The notes under the pieces: generated by a model | Databases searched by the model: none | What the model saw: the letters and a program-made list of their open reading frames with translations, nothing else | What the model was told of the DNA's origin: nothing | Position numbers and translations under genes: made by a program | Assembly (NCBI GenBank): GCA_007258455.2 | Contig: VDFB02358134.1 | Coordinates: 213,613,314 to 213,677,313 of the forward strand | Direction of reading: 5' to 3' | DNA length: 64,000 bases | Source of the DNA: Sequoia sempervirens | Lineage: Eukaryota > Streptophyta > Pinopsida > Cupressales > Cupressaceae | In this document: positions 11,256-23,567 of the stretch, one piece after another | Position numbering within the stretch: position 1 is the first letter of the stretch | How the letters are laid out: the number at the start of each line of letters is the position of its first letter

Positions 11256-12412
11256 AAAGAAGGATATGGGCTACTCATACCCTTCATCATTCTTTTGTAA
11301 CATCATTGTTACAAAGTTGTGGTATGAGGAAAACAAAAAAAATTGAAAAGGCTTACTGAAATCAGGGGATTTTAACAATCGAGCCTATTTGATTTCCCTT
11401 TTTATGGATACAAATGCATCAAGTGCTTCTACATTCCAGTTAATTTTAGCCCCTTTCTTCAACATCTTTGAGATAGGTTTGACAATTTCAGCAAAATTTG
11501 ATATGAATCTTCTAACAAAGTTTATTTGTCCAAAGATGGAATGAATGGCCTTAACATTTTTAGGAATAGGGATCTTATCTATAGCTTATACTCTCTCTAG
11601 ATCAATTCTAACTCCTTCCTTGGATACTATGTTCCCTAATAACTTCCCCTTTGTTACAATAAAATGACATTTTTTAGGATTTAGGGAAATTCCATACTCC
11701 AATACTTTAAGGAAAATCTTCTCAAGGTGTGCAACATGGTCCTCTACTTTCTTGGAATATGCAGTGAGATCATCTTGGTATACTACCATTATTGTATTGA
11801 TCAAATCACAAAAAGCAACATCCATAGCTCGTTGGAATGTGGCACAAGCATTTGTTAGCCCAAATGGAATCCTTACGTACACATATGTGCCCTAGGGGGT
11901 AGTAAATAGAGTCTTATATTGTTCTAATTCCTTCACCTTTACCTGGTTATACCCTGAAAATCCATCCATCATAGATAATAGTTCACAACCTATCACCCTC
12001 AGCAGCATGGCCTCCGTATTTGGGAGTGGGTAATTATCTTTGAGGGAAGAAACATTCAAATTTCTAAAATTCACACATAACCTTATGTCCCCATTCTTCT
12101 TTATAATAGGCACCAAGTTTGAGACCCAAGTAGAATTCCTAATAGGTTTGATGATACCCCCCTCACTCAGCTTCATAAGTTCCTCATGCATTTTATGCTC
12201 CAAAGTTGGGTTTATTGGTATCTGCTTTTGTCTAAAGGGTTTTGCATCTGGTTTAAGTGGAATGTCATGTTGGAAAAATATTCTTTGTATGCCTTAAGAT
12301 CATCATAAGACCATGTGAACACATGCTTATATTTCCTCAATAATGCAATCAACATTTTTCTAATTTTGGGGCTTATCTTTTTTCCAATGTATACTTTCTT
12401 TAGTGCCAATTC
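11256..12412 (-). pseudogene. G0 reverse transcriptase, decayed
   Basis: Minus-strand reverse transcriptase of the outer element. In order from 12409: IRKMLIALLRKYKHVFTWSY, KMHEELMKLSEGGIIKPI, NLVPIIKKNGDIRLCVNFRN, LSMMDGFSGYNQVKV, then after a stop (TAG in place of the usual Trp, at the TP-GTY position near 11890) IPFGLTNACATFQRAMD and the catalytic box VVYQDDLTAYSKK. Further down come GISLNPKKCHFIV and NFVRRFISNFAEIVKPISKML with stops. The catalytic box is YQDD rather than the common YLDD/YVDD. The reading ends at PISFF at 11256 where R1 interrupts it. Confidence 0.88.
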
Positions 12413-13530
12413 AATGCCTAGATTGATTTATTCAATGTCTTCCCTTCTTACCAGTGTTTGTTTCATGACTTCTCGATCATTCCCATCAAATACTCTTTCT
12501 AGTGCCACCAACCCTTTAGGAATCTTGTTTGTCTTGAGTTGCACAACTTCCTGAAAAAATATAGTTTTCTTTCCATCTACTTCTTCCATAAATGCATTAA
12601 AATCAATCTCTTATGCCTTGTATTGATCAATGCAATGAAAGAACTTGATCAGGTCAGTATCATCATTGAAAACATTCCAATTGTAGATGTTGTCAAGGAT
12701 GGCTGGCCTAGTCTTAAGTTCAACCTGTGAAATTCCTGCTAAAGTAATATCATCCCTTTTCAAGACTACATTCGCTAAGAAATCAGCCATTAGGTTTTTA
12801 TACCTATCTATCCACTCAATGGAGAAAGCATCAAACAACTCAATAGTGTCCCATACAAAATGTCTATATTGCTTCAGCCTTTTATTCTTTGTGGAATATT
12901 TTGATCTCACTTGTGAAACAACTAGCTTAGAATCTCCTAGGACACTTAACAGTTTAATCTTGTGCTTAGTATCCATGTTCAAACCTATCAGAAGGGCTTC
13001 ATAATCTGCTATATTATTTGTGCACTCAAATGTTAATAGGAATGAATATTTGAATGTTGTGCCTTCAGGTGAAATGAAGACAATTCCTTCTCCATTTCCT
13101 TCTCTACTACAAGCCCCATCAAAGTACATTCGCCATATGTCAGGCTCATTCTTAGAAACATCCCTAACAATTGGATTTGTGTTTAATAATTTGGGGTTTG
13201 CGTGTTCAATTCTAAAAATTCCCAAGTCTACATCACAGAAGAAATTCATTTGATTTGGGTCAAATAGTTCAATGGCATGTTCAAACCTAGGCTCCCTATA
13301 TAAGTTGACTTCTTTCCCATTCACTAGAATCATGGCATAAGAAAGATCTAACTGAACATTCCCACCAAATATTTTTTTCCATTGCCTTGATAGTAACATC
13401 CTATAGTAGGGGGGAGTATCTACCACAGTAATATTTTTCTTGTATGTGGCCTCTAGATAGGATGCTAGCTTTAGTTATACATCCCATATTACCCCTACTA
13501 CAAGGACTGATTTTTTATCCATGGCATAAC
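12413..13530 (-). pseudogene. G0 additional RNase H (Tat-type), upstream of RT
   Basis: An 271-codon open stretch (12611-13426) begins TPPYYRMLLSRQWKK and contains a second, complete-looking RNase H of the archaeal/plant type: WRMYFDGACSREGNGEGIVF (first Asp), FECTNNIADYEALLIGL (Glu in the position expected for catalysis shifted to DYEALL), LLSVLGDSKLVVSQV (third acidic residue) and FSIEWIDRYKNLMADFLAN (last Asp). This is distinct from the RT-linked RNase H found later in pol. Extra RNase H domains are a known hallmark of Tat-group plant gypsy elements. Here it lies between protease and reverse transcriptase. The frame around it is broken on both sides. Confidence 0.82.
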
Positions 13531-13548
13531 ATTTCCCCTATGTAGTAT

Positions 13549-13749
13549 TTACCCATAAACCTTGCTCTTCATGACAACCAGGGGCAGGATGTTAATTGTT
13601 TCCCCTATGTAAATCATACAATACTTCACTATCTTGTTATTAATCACCAACATAGTGTAGAATGGATCTATTTGGGAGGGATTCTCTATGAGTGTATCCC
13701 CCAAATATACCTTTGGTACCTTTGTAATTTTCCTTTCCATAGCATTCAC
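13549..13749 (-). pseudogene. G0 aspartic protease, decayed
   Basis: The minus strand reads VPKVYLGDTLIENPSQIDP, FYTMLVINNKIVKYCMIY and IGETINILPLVVMKS. The layout matches gypsy proteases, but the catalytic D-T/S-G motif before INI is changed to Y-I-G, so the active site is lost. It lies between the gag tail and the extra RNase H. Confidence 0.75.
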
Positions 13750-13754
13750 TTCTT

Positions 13755-14357
13755 TCTTCTAATCCTTCTGCTTTTGGGATGTGTTGGTGATCATTCTGAG
13801 GGTTGTATCTCTAAATTCATCAATCTTCATTAGCTCCATTAAGGGAACTATCATTTTTTATTGATCCAATGCTTGTTCCACATCGAATGAAGGGGCAATG
13901 ATACCTTGTTCATTATTTTCAGTTTTAATACTTTTTTCCCCTCATTTTGGACCTTGTCATCTCTTGTTTTCTTCTCAAGCTCAATGTATACATTTTCCTT
14001 TTGAGCATCTTTTTGATGTCTCTTCACTTCACCCTTCTTCTGATTAGATGAGGCACTCTCATTATTCTTTTGTTCTTTGATGAACATGCTTTTTGGTGTG
14101 CCCTAATCTCCATCTGTGGGTTTACTTCTCAGATTATATCTCCTCCCTTTTTCCTTAGCTACAAATTTTTCTATGATAGCCCTTTGTTCTTCCTATGTTG
14201 GAGTTTTTATCTGAAAATGGGGTGTTGCATTATATGTCTATTTCAACTCTAATGGGTTTTCTTCCTAATCAAAAAACACCTCTTGCTCTATATTCACATT
14301 ATGTTTCTAACTATCAACATTGTATTCATATCCCTCTTCAGAAGAAGAGTATCCTTC
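13755..14357 (-). pseudogene. G0 gag C-terminal part, split by G1
   Basis: Charged, low-complexity sequence: EEGYEYNVDS near the junction, EEQRAIIEKFVAKEKGR, then KEQKNNESASSNQKKGEVKR and YIELEKKTRDDKVQNEGKK, with stops between. It continues the frame read at 61816-62058: the codons before and after the G1 insertion join as NEEG-YSSSEEG once G1 and one CCTTC copy are removed. This is the region between the zinc knuckle and the protease. Confidence 0.78.
14353..14357. repeat. Target site duplication CCTTC, left copy (G1)
   Basis: CCTTC at 14353-14357 is repeated at 61805-61809, directly outside the two G1 LTRs 47 kb apart. The resumption of the gag frame across the pair independently supports it. 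Confidence 0.88.
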
Positions 14358-15627
14358 TATGATGCAGCGAAGTTTACCTACCCTAAGTGATGCAAAATAG
14401 AATGCAAAAAGATGGAAACAACACTAAAACACCTCAATGATTAGCCTAGTTGAACTTCAAACAAAAGAAAAGATGAAAAATAGCATATTTTACCTTTGTT
14501 CAAGTTGATCTTTGCTTGGCCCTTGGATTTTTGATAATGTGTTCTCCTTGATGGCAATAGTGCTAAAAGTGGATGCAAAACAATCTTGATGAAATGAAGA
14601 TTCAAATGAGAAATGTGGATATGTGAGAAAGTGAACAAAATGGATACAATGAAATTTTGAAGCTTCAACAATGGAGGATGGATGCAAGTGATCGAAGTTG
14701 CTTGAGAAATGAAGTTGGAGAACTCTAAAATGTGTTTGTAAGTTGAATGCATCATGAGAGAATGAAAGATAAATCCTATATATTTAGGGGAGAATTCTCT
14801 AGAGAATTCAATGGTCAATATGGAGGGCTATGGTGAGTTGAGGACTCACAAGCCCTCACATCTTGCCATGTGAAGGATGAGATGTCAAGAGGACATGTGA
14901 TGTGGAAAAGGACATATGATGTGGAGGTACTTGCAAGTACCTTGGGATGAGAGTGATGGTGACAAGTGAGAGGACCATGGGAATGAGAAAAGTTGTTGGG
15001 GGAGTAAAAGTGAATTTTAAATTCACATGATTATAAGTACCTTGTGGATAAAACAAGGTCTTTATAATGGAAGGTTCTTGACCCATGTGACTGATGTGAC
15101 TTTTCAATGATCCACATGGGGAAGAGGAGAGCTTTGGAGGAATAAAAGTGAATTTTAAATTCACATGGGGAAGGAAAAAAGGAATTAAAAATTCCTTGGG
15201 GGATGGGGAGAGTTGACTAAAGGGGGGGTGATTATAGTATCTAATCAATGATTAGAAGACAATTAGTGGCTAATGAAGATTATGAGCCAACTTGAAAAAG
15301 TTGGAGGATGTGACACATCCTAATCATGGATTAGACATGTGCACATCTCTAATGATAGGATGAGGAGGTGGATTATGATTAAGAAAAAGTGGAGGATGTG
15401 GCATGTGAGGAATTAAATAAATGTATTATTTATTTAATTCTTTTGAGGAAAAGGGGAATGAAAGGTAAGGTATTTAATTATTTAACTAGATACCTTAGGG
15501 ATTTAGAGGACTTTAGGGGTATTAATTGAATAATAGTAATATTACTTAATTAATGCAAGTAAGTGGATATTTAGACGAAAAGGGATAAATTTGGACAAAT
15601 GTAAGTGTCCAAATTTAGGTGTCTACA
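14358..15627 (-). repeat. G1 3' LTR
   Basis: On the minus strand it starts TGTAGACACCTAAATTTGG and ends in TGCATCATA (plus coordinate 14358). It aligns along its full length with 60512-61804, with only scattered differences and a short indel near 14815. Within it the words AAGTGAATTTTAAATTCACA occur twice (15008-15027 and 15146-15165). Confidence 0.9.
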
Positions 15628-15641
15628 TTTTTCCCCTCTTT
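15628..15641 (-). other. G1 polypurine tract
   Basis: Minus strand AAAGAGGGGAAAAA abuts the first base of the 3' LTR. This is the primer for second-strand synthesis and fixes the LTR as the 3' copy and the element as minus-oriented. Confidence 0.85.
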
Positions 15642-18300
15642 GAGATGGTGCTACGAAGTAGCATCGTTTCAAAGAATATTTTAAGATAAGACCAAGAGGA
15701 AGATGGTTAGATTGTAAAAGATGCCCTAGTCATTCAAAGTAGTGACTAGGAAGAAAGATGATGAGGGTGAAGATAAAGATTAGGGATTGAGGATGCCCCC
15801 TCGAGAGGACATGCGAGTTCAAGAGAACACGGGTGTGCTCTCAAAATGGATGAGACGATGAAAGGATTGATGGGAAAGATGATGTAAAGTGATGGATAAA
15901 GAGGATGATAAGTGATAGGAGATTTGGAAGCACAAATGGATTCAAGGAAAAATGTGATGTTTCCCCAGTCAAGCTACAAGTCAAAATGGGTTGATGATGG
16001 ATGGAGTGTTGTTAATGAGGGAATGATATATCCTAAAACAACATGAGGATGGGGAAGGATACATCCCAATGATGAGGAGGAAAGTGTTGTTGATGAGGGA
16101 AGGATACATCCCAAAACAACACCAAAGGATTAGGAAGGATACATCCCTAAGATGATGACAATGATGATGATGATTGGATCAAGGCTTGTAGCAAGGCTGG
16201 GAAAAAGACCAAGGATGTGATTAGATGATTTGGGTGAGATATGATCGGATGAGGAATTGATGGAGATATGAGATGGTTGAAAATATTCATAGAATAACCA
16301 AGCTATATTATTCTAAGAAGATTGAAAAGAGAATGAAATGATGAGGATTGATGAAAATATGGATGAGAAGAGAGGGAGGATACATGCAATGAAATGGAAT
16401 GGAAAATGAAATGCAATCCTAATGTAATTTTCCATTTTTGGAGCACTAATTTTTTCTATAGAATAAGACACCAAGTGCCAGGGTATGTGGAACCAAGCCA
16501 GATTAGTGTCTAATGCATAAAACAAACACAATAGACAAGAATGATATCCCAACACCCCAAAGTTATGATGACTTTGGTCAGGCCAGGTATTGGGATAACC
16601 ATAAGCAAAAGGATGCCCTAGAATAACACAAAATCATAGAGATCTTGGTGGGTACTACATGGGACAACCAAGAAGACAACAACAAACAAAAGATCAAGAT
16701 ACGCCCCTATGTTTACCAATCAAAGCACACCATGATATGATGGATCAAGGCAACCATGACAAATGATGATAGAGAGCTCAAATGATAAACAAAAGCCAAA
16801 AGCATCAAAAGATTGCAATCAATTCCAAACATCCTTTGCCATAGGATCAAGGGGATGGATGGGAGTGATGATGTCTATTAAGAAGGATGCATCCTATTGA
16901 GACTGAAGATGGACACTAAACTAAAAGATCGATATGACGCAGGATACTCAAAACTGATTGGATCTCATGATACGAGTGGATCTCATTTATGAAGAACCAA
17001 CTAGATAAGGGCATAACTTGATGACACGACACAAGAGATGAGACACAAGACAAAAGACACAAAATAGATGCACCCTAAAGACCTAGGGGTTTGGGGGCTG
17101 ATCAAAGATTAGCCTTGTCTACGTGAAAACGTAGAGCCCTCGTAGTTCAATAAAAGGCTAATGACTGACCATGGATAAAATCCAAAAGAGGACGATGGAT
17201 ACCTCGATGGATGACAAAGACCGAATAGACAAAAGAAAAGAAAAGCCTCAGGAGCGGATCAAAAGATCGACCTTTCCTATGTGAAAGCACAGGGGAAACG
17301 TAGTTCGACAAAAGACCAAAGAGAAATGATGGACAAGGGATGATGAGATAACCCTGATAAGGGGATAAAATGATGGGACCGATACTATAAGACAAGATAG
17401 AAATATTGGATTAGATAGGATGATAGCAATCACACAAAGCTCAAGGATGGGATAGTTATCCAAATCATCAAAATGAACTGGGAGGATGATATGATTGAGA
17501 TATGAGCGATGAGAAGTGATAGGAGATTGGACAGATGGGAAAAGGAAGCGGGAGTGATGACGATGAGATAGATGGAATTGGGTTGCATGGGGAGAAGCCT
17601 ATAGCTAGATACCAATGACAAAGGATGATGAGATGGGATGAGAATAGAGATGCATGGATAAGGAGATAAGGATCGTGAGATGAAAAGGATTGTGTGGATT
17701 GGCAAGGAGATAAGGATGGGGAGATGAAAGGGATGCTATGACGGATGGATAGGAAGATAAGGATGGGAAGATGGAAGGGATTTTTTGGATTCAAAAGGAG
17801 ATAAGGATGGGGAGATGGAAGGGATGTTATGATGGATGGATAGGAAGATAAGGATGAAGAGATAGAACAGATAAAAAGATAAGAATGGGGAGATGGATGG
17901 GATGATAAGATGGATGAAGGGTGTCTCCAAGGACTATGTCACAAAGGAAGGAGGTGCCCCCACTCTAGATAGGTCATGCATGATGAGGCAGTGGGGATGG
18001 AAGATAAAAGGATGGGAAAATAAGGGAGAGAGGGATATGGATAAGATGCATGGATAAGGAAGGGAGATTAATGATAGCATGAGGGGTGGACAAGGAAGGT
18101 AGATGGATGTGGATAAGGGTTAGGATAGTGGATGGATGAGGGGAATGAATTCCAAGAGGTGTCTAAGCATGTATTTATGTTTTCCCCTATCTATATCAAG
18201 ATCGCAAGGAAGATGGAGGGATTGGGATAAATGGAATAGGACAGGCAAGATGTGTAAGATAGGTGGGATGGAGGATATGGGTAAAGGGGATGTTGTTTCC
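15642..18300. repeat. G1 3' region, strand-biased purine-rich, with minisatellites
   Basis: No gene. The plus strand is strongly purine-rich (words such as GGATGG, GGAGAT, AAGGAT), so the element's sense strand is pyrimidine-rich. Two repeat blocks stand out: about 16007-16150, where GGAAGGATACATCCC and AACAACA alternate two to three times, and about 17630-17920, where GATAAGGATGGGGAGATGAA recurs every 45-60 bases. Open frames on the minus strand here are products of this composition. Confidence 0.7.
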
Positions 18301-21300
18301 CCCAAGTGTGGAACTAAACTAAATGGGGAATTTACACATGATGCATGTTTGTTAGGTTTTTATCATGGTACTTATTGTTATCAATTAGATTTGCACCCTG
18401 CTAAAAATGAAAAGTTCAGCAATCTATTGACACATGGAAACATTCTTGAGTTGTGGGTAACTCATTGTCAAAAAAAATCTCCAGAGTGAGCTGGTTCTCC
18501 GAAAGATGGATCCTATTCTAAGTGACTTTCTGGGAAAAAGGATAGAAGGATAAACTGGATTTAAAATCTAAAACTGAAATTCTATCACCTAAAAATATTC
18601 ACCAACTGTAAGAAGATTTTGATAATAACTCACTCTCACCACCTCTTTAAAATTTGATTCTCACAATCTCACAACACATATAATCCATAAGTGATTTTTG
18701 CAAAGGTTTGAAATAAACACAAGGCACAACCTAAACTAGCATGCAACTCCTGCATATTACTTAACAACAGTAAGACAAGAAAAGGATTCAAAAGATTTGA
18801 ATCACAAGACAAATCAAATTACTATTGCAAATCATGAACAAGAATTGAGAAAGCAAAAACTCTGCTATTTTACTAAATGAAGGAGTGAAACTCTCAAAAT
18901 ATGAGCACAAATAAGTTTACAAGCTCAAAAATGTGTAAGAGAAAGAAACAACCATCTGAACTAGAAAAACACTAAGTTTTTCCCAAAGATATATCTCTCA
19001 AAACCCTAATCCGAGCTCAAGAAGAAAGCTCAAGGAAAAGTATCAAAACTACCTCAAAAGATTGCACAAAAGTGGAAAAAACATACTTTTTGCATGGACA
19101 TACTAAAAGGCCTCTTAAAAAAATCCAAATTTGCTTTTAAAGCAAAAAAAACACCTTTTCTCTCCAGCAGGAATCTCAAATCCAACCAAGGAAGAAAAGA
19201 AATAACAATCTACTAAAAATAGCAAAGAATAAAACAATTTGTTTTATTCCTACTTTACATGGCTTGCAGATTTCAAACCTTCATAATTTGACTAATTTTT
19301 GCAACTAAAGATTTCAAAATCTTTTGCAAAAAATAATACTGATCTCCCCAATTACAATGCTTGATTTTCTTAAAAATCAATAAAAAATATAGAAATCTCC
19401 ATTACATATCTTAATTGATTCTTTAAAATCAATTAAAAGTAAAAACCCTAAATCATAAATAAATTCTCCATTATATTTTAATTGATTTTCTCAAAATCAA
19501 TTAAGACCTAAGGCATTTGTCATTCTTGATTTTAACTAAGGCAATAAAATCTGACAAGACCTAAAGTCTAAAACCTTCTACTCCACCCAAAACATAATCA
19601 AATAAGTCTAAAGACTTAGGAAAAATCATAATATGGAGGCCTCTAATATGCTCGACCTAGGGAAAGCATAAGACATAACATCCTAAAGGTCATTTATCAC
19701 CACTATGAATTGGGGACTTAGGAATAATAATTTGTTGGCCCCCCATGATATTACTTGGCATTGAAACCTTAAAACTTAAGGGAAAATCCCTTGGCCGACT
19801 AAGGGTAAGGAAACCCTAAGCAACAAAACTGATATTCTTGCTTCATTTGCATCATTTGCAACTGAGAAAATGCATTTGCCTGGGTGCTGCCTCCAAGAGC
19901 TAGGGTTTCGATTTATGTGGGAGATTTGAACTCCATACTTGTTGTGTATGTCAAATTTGCACAAGTTCCTGGTGGTAAGAATAGTCTCAAGCTCTTTCAA
20001 GCTTCCTTTCTGTATTTTTCATAGATTTTTGGCCTTGAGGTCGCGACTAGAATGTTGTTTCTAATGCATATTTTGTTTTATTTTTGTGTATTTACCTCCT
20101 CATTGGCTGCCATGTATGAGAGCTCGAGCTTGCTTTAGAAGCTCTATGTTTGAGAACTCCTTGAGAGCTGGCCACGCCACTTCACTTCTCCATTGTTGAT
20201 AAGGGTAAGCTCTACTATTTAGCATTTGAGTCTCACAATTTTCTGTTCCTTCAATACAATTGTGCATTATCAATTCATTATTTTTCTATTGATGAAGGCC
20301 TCTTGTTCTCATGTTGTGGCCTTGTGTCTCTTATCTCCATTGTAAGTGAGCTCCAATACTACGTGAGCTGGAAACATGGTTTCCCTCCTCTATATTTGCA
20401 TTCCCCACTCAAATCTTCTTATGGGTATTCGACCCTTTTTAAAAGGAAAAGAAACTCCATGGCATGGCCATCATATGCTTGTTTTGATTATTCTGGAATT
20501 ATTGTATTAGTCCCTAGCATGGACTCAAATGAACCTTTTTCTTTTAAAGAAGAATCCCTTATTGTATTTTTGCAATTTCTTACATGTACTAGGCTCGACC
20601 CATGATGCATTATGTGTATTCTTGCATTTCTAGCACAAACCCTCATATGGGTATACTGTATTTTGAAGAAAAATGTCTAAATTTCTTACTGGAGTTTGAT
20701 CCATAATAGATTTTTATTTCATTCTGATTTCTGAATAAACCTTTATGTAAGTAAACAATACTCTAAAGAAATCTGCATTTTAAATTAGAATTGTTATATG
20801 GGCATTCCTTGTTTCATTTTCTAAAGGTATTTGTTGTGTTATCTTGTTTGTTCAAAGGGTTAAAACCTTAACAATGGAATACCAAATGAGACTTTGTATG
20901 CACCTCCTTGAAATAGAAAGCTTTAACATTCAGAAATTTGCAAAAAATAATGAGTGTATCCTTCGTGGGTATTGCTAAAAAGCTTCAAACATCATATGGA
21001 GCACATTTTCTTTTAAAAGTCACCATCCTGCATACATAAATTCTTGATTTAAATCTATAGATTATTTGCTTGTTCTAGACTCTTATGCACTCACACTCTT
21101 TAGGGATGAACCCCAAACCTCAACTTATGCCATGTTCAATATAAATTTTTCCCATTATGGAAATGACTCTACTTGTTGTACCACCATTCAAAAACATGTT
21201 AATTGAAGAAACAAACCTTCAAAAATAGTGTACTCTTGGTTGTTTCCCTCCACTTTCAACCAAAATGAAACTGGTTGCCTTCGTTGTATAGTTCTTGATC

Positions 21301-22860
21301 AGTTCACTCGACAACTATGATAGTTATCTGGCATTAGCACCCATGGCAATTCACTCACTGCTACCTTCTTGTTTTATGTTCCTCTTTATCAAGACATTTA
21401 TGATTACTATACCTTGCACTTAAAATGTTGTCCTCTTTTCCTATTTTGAACTTTATGCAAGATCTCCTTGGCAAGGCATAAAACAAGAAAATCAGAATTG
21501 TTTCTCACATGTACTGTTCAAGCATTGATTAAATGATATCACTATTCCTCCTCTTGGCACTCTTCATGCATTTTTATGCTCCATTATGTAAAAACGGTTT
21601 TATGCACTTTCTCTCTTCTAAAGTGAAAATCTGAAACAGTGCTCTTTGTTGATGCATTATGTATGCCTATTCACTATCATTGCTTAAAGATAGAACACTA
21701 TTGTAATATCATGAAACAAGATGCATAACAACACCCATGGCAAAAAAATTAAATTGTACAACAATATCTATGATTTGGAATCATGAAAAAGATGTATTCT
21801 ATTGAATTGATTGAACCTATTTAAGTCCACTATCCACCTGTAGCTTTCAGGAAACATACTTGATTGTTATCAGTGAACAGTCGACTTAATAACTTGATGA
21901 ATGAACTATGTTTTACTCTTTCAGTTGTATATTTCCTTTCTTGATGAGCATGATGATTGCACTCCTTCTCTCAGCCCCATCTGTAATGTATAAGGGGCAA
22001 CATGTCGAGCTCTACCCTTGTGGGAGCCCATTTTTTCCCACATGCTTGGTCTTCAAAAGATAATTAGATCCATGACTTTTCCTATACCTGCACAAGGAAA
22101 CAAACAATGTTAGCATAAAAAAATATGTGATGATGATGTTCTCTCCTTCACTTCTATCCATCTCTCATTTTTGCAATTGTTCCAATTTATCGTTAGTAGC
22201 ATGTACATTATTGTTGGTGGTTCATATAGGAATGTTCATATTCGGAGCTCAACAACCCCTCTCTTCTCTTACAGGTCGATCGGAGCTCGAGGACAGAGGA
22301 TGGTGCACCACTTCTACATCGGCCAAAAGTATAGGAAATGATGATTATGTTCATGCTTATGTGATTTCTTTTCCTGTATCCTCAATAGTGTAGCATGCTC
22401 CTCATGATGCATTGTGATAGTTACATCCACGGCTTGTGTGGATTCTTAAATTTCCTTTTTCTACTTTTCATTCCAAAATAAATGCATCAAAATGCAAAAA
22501 TGTACTATCATTTGTATTCTGCAATCAAATGAACATATGTAATGTGAATCATTTCATGAAATAAATGAAAGCATTTTGTTATGCTTTATCATTTGTACAC
22601 TCAGCTTTGTACCCCATTTGATTTGTAAATAATAATATGAGTAATACTTCTGAAACTCAGTTTCTTGAAACATTTGCATAACTGTCATTTGATGAATGAT
22701 GAATAAAGTGTAAACAACACTTGAGCATAAACAGAAATAACTATAATTTTCACTTTCAAATATAACAATATTTAATCAACTCCATCAATTGAGCTATAGA
22801 GAAAATTTGGTAACACTTATCCAAGGCACTTGTTTGCCAAGTTTTCACCATTGGATGAAT
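18301..22860. other. Unassigned 4.5 kb inside G1
   Basis: No supportable gene. Composition changes at about 18300 from purine-rich to mixed AT-rich, and back at about 22870 to G1 coding sequence, which suggests another nested element, but no LTR pair, inverted repeat or target duplication could be found by eye. Short open frames at 19776-20000 (minus) and 20303-20605 (plus) have no recognisable content. A splice-acceptor-like CTTCTCTTACAG at about 22265-22276 precedes a GC-richer stretch, a possible exon remnant. Confidence 0.4.
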
Positions 22861-22869
22861 TATTTCTCT

Positions 22870-23503
22870 TTACTATTTTTTTTAATTTTTTTGACTTTTT
22901 TTTTTTTAATTTTTTGAATTTTATTTTTATTTTTAGACTTTTTGGATTTTTGGATAGAATGTGGATGGAAATGGAGAAGGATAGGGATGTGGATAAGTGG
23001 ATTTAGAAGATATTCGATAAGGAGATGGATGAAGGACTCAAGCATCAATTTTCATATGAGGTATTAAGAGCCCATGGGTGAAGAGACTACTTGGTGTTAG
23101 TACAACCTTATTAGGATAAATGGATTATGCAAGAGAATGGATTAAAGGGGTTTGATGGGGGAAATAGGTAGGATAATGGATGGGGTATTGGAAGGTGTAT
23201 GGATGGAATGATTCGGTAGGCGTGTGATGGGGAGATCTTTTCAGGACCAACATTGGCACATATGGTGGTGGATGTGAAAGGATAGGAGGATTAGTGGACA
23301 GAGAGTGTGGGGATAATGTAGGAGATGGGATAGTGAATTTTGGGACATAAGGTCCCAAAATAGATTTAGGAGATGGAAGGGGTGTATGATTAGCTTTTAG
23401 ATTAGCAACTTTGGATGTAATTACAGATTTTTCATTTGAAGGCATTGCATCTTTTTTCTTTGGGATCCACATGATTTTGATTTTTCCTTTGGGGTTAAAG
23501 TAT
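22870..23503 (-). pseudogene. G1 gag-like protein, C-terminal segment (split by D1)
   Basis: Minus strand from 23503 reads FNPKGKIKIMWIPKKKDAMP, then KANHTPLPSPKSILGPYVPK and a Pro/Ser-rich tail, ending in a lysine-rich low-complexity run (22870-22950 is T-rich on the plus strand). The element ILGPY also occurs in the segment at 46710-49239. The frame joins the upstream part at 46706-46709 through the shared GTAT, across D1. Function is unknown beyond being part of the G1 protein. Confidence 0.65.
23500..23503. repeat. Probable target site duplication GTAT, left copy (D1)
   Basis: GTAT at 23500-23503 matches 46706-46709. With one copy removed the G1 protein frame is maintained across the insertion site. 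Four bases alone would be weak evidence; frame continuity is the stronger part. Confidence 0.6.
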
Positions 23504-23520
23504 AATAGTGGTTTACAATT
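23504..23520 (+). repeat. D1 left terminal inverted repeat
   Basis: AATAGTGGTTTACAATT, the exact reverse complement of 46686-46702. The match weakens but does not vanish over the next few bases. The right end has GTG beyond the match that the left lacks, so the true terminus may be a few bases longer. Confidence 0.6.
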
Positions 23521-23567
23521 ATTTTGAGGAAGGAATTCTCATTTATTTTTGTTTTCACCATATCAAT

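Noticed and set aside
14358..15627. Two independent solo LTRs at 14358-15627 and 60512-61804
   Set aside because: They share a CCTTC duplication on their outer sides only, a polypurine tract is on the inner side of one, and the G0 gag frame resumes across the whole 47 kb, so they are the ends of one element.
17468..18305. Overlapping minus-strand Ser/Pro/His-rich open frames
   Set aside because: By-products of the purine-rich plus strand; several frames are open at the same time and none continues the G1 protein.
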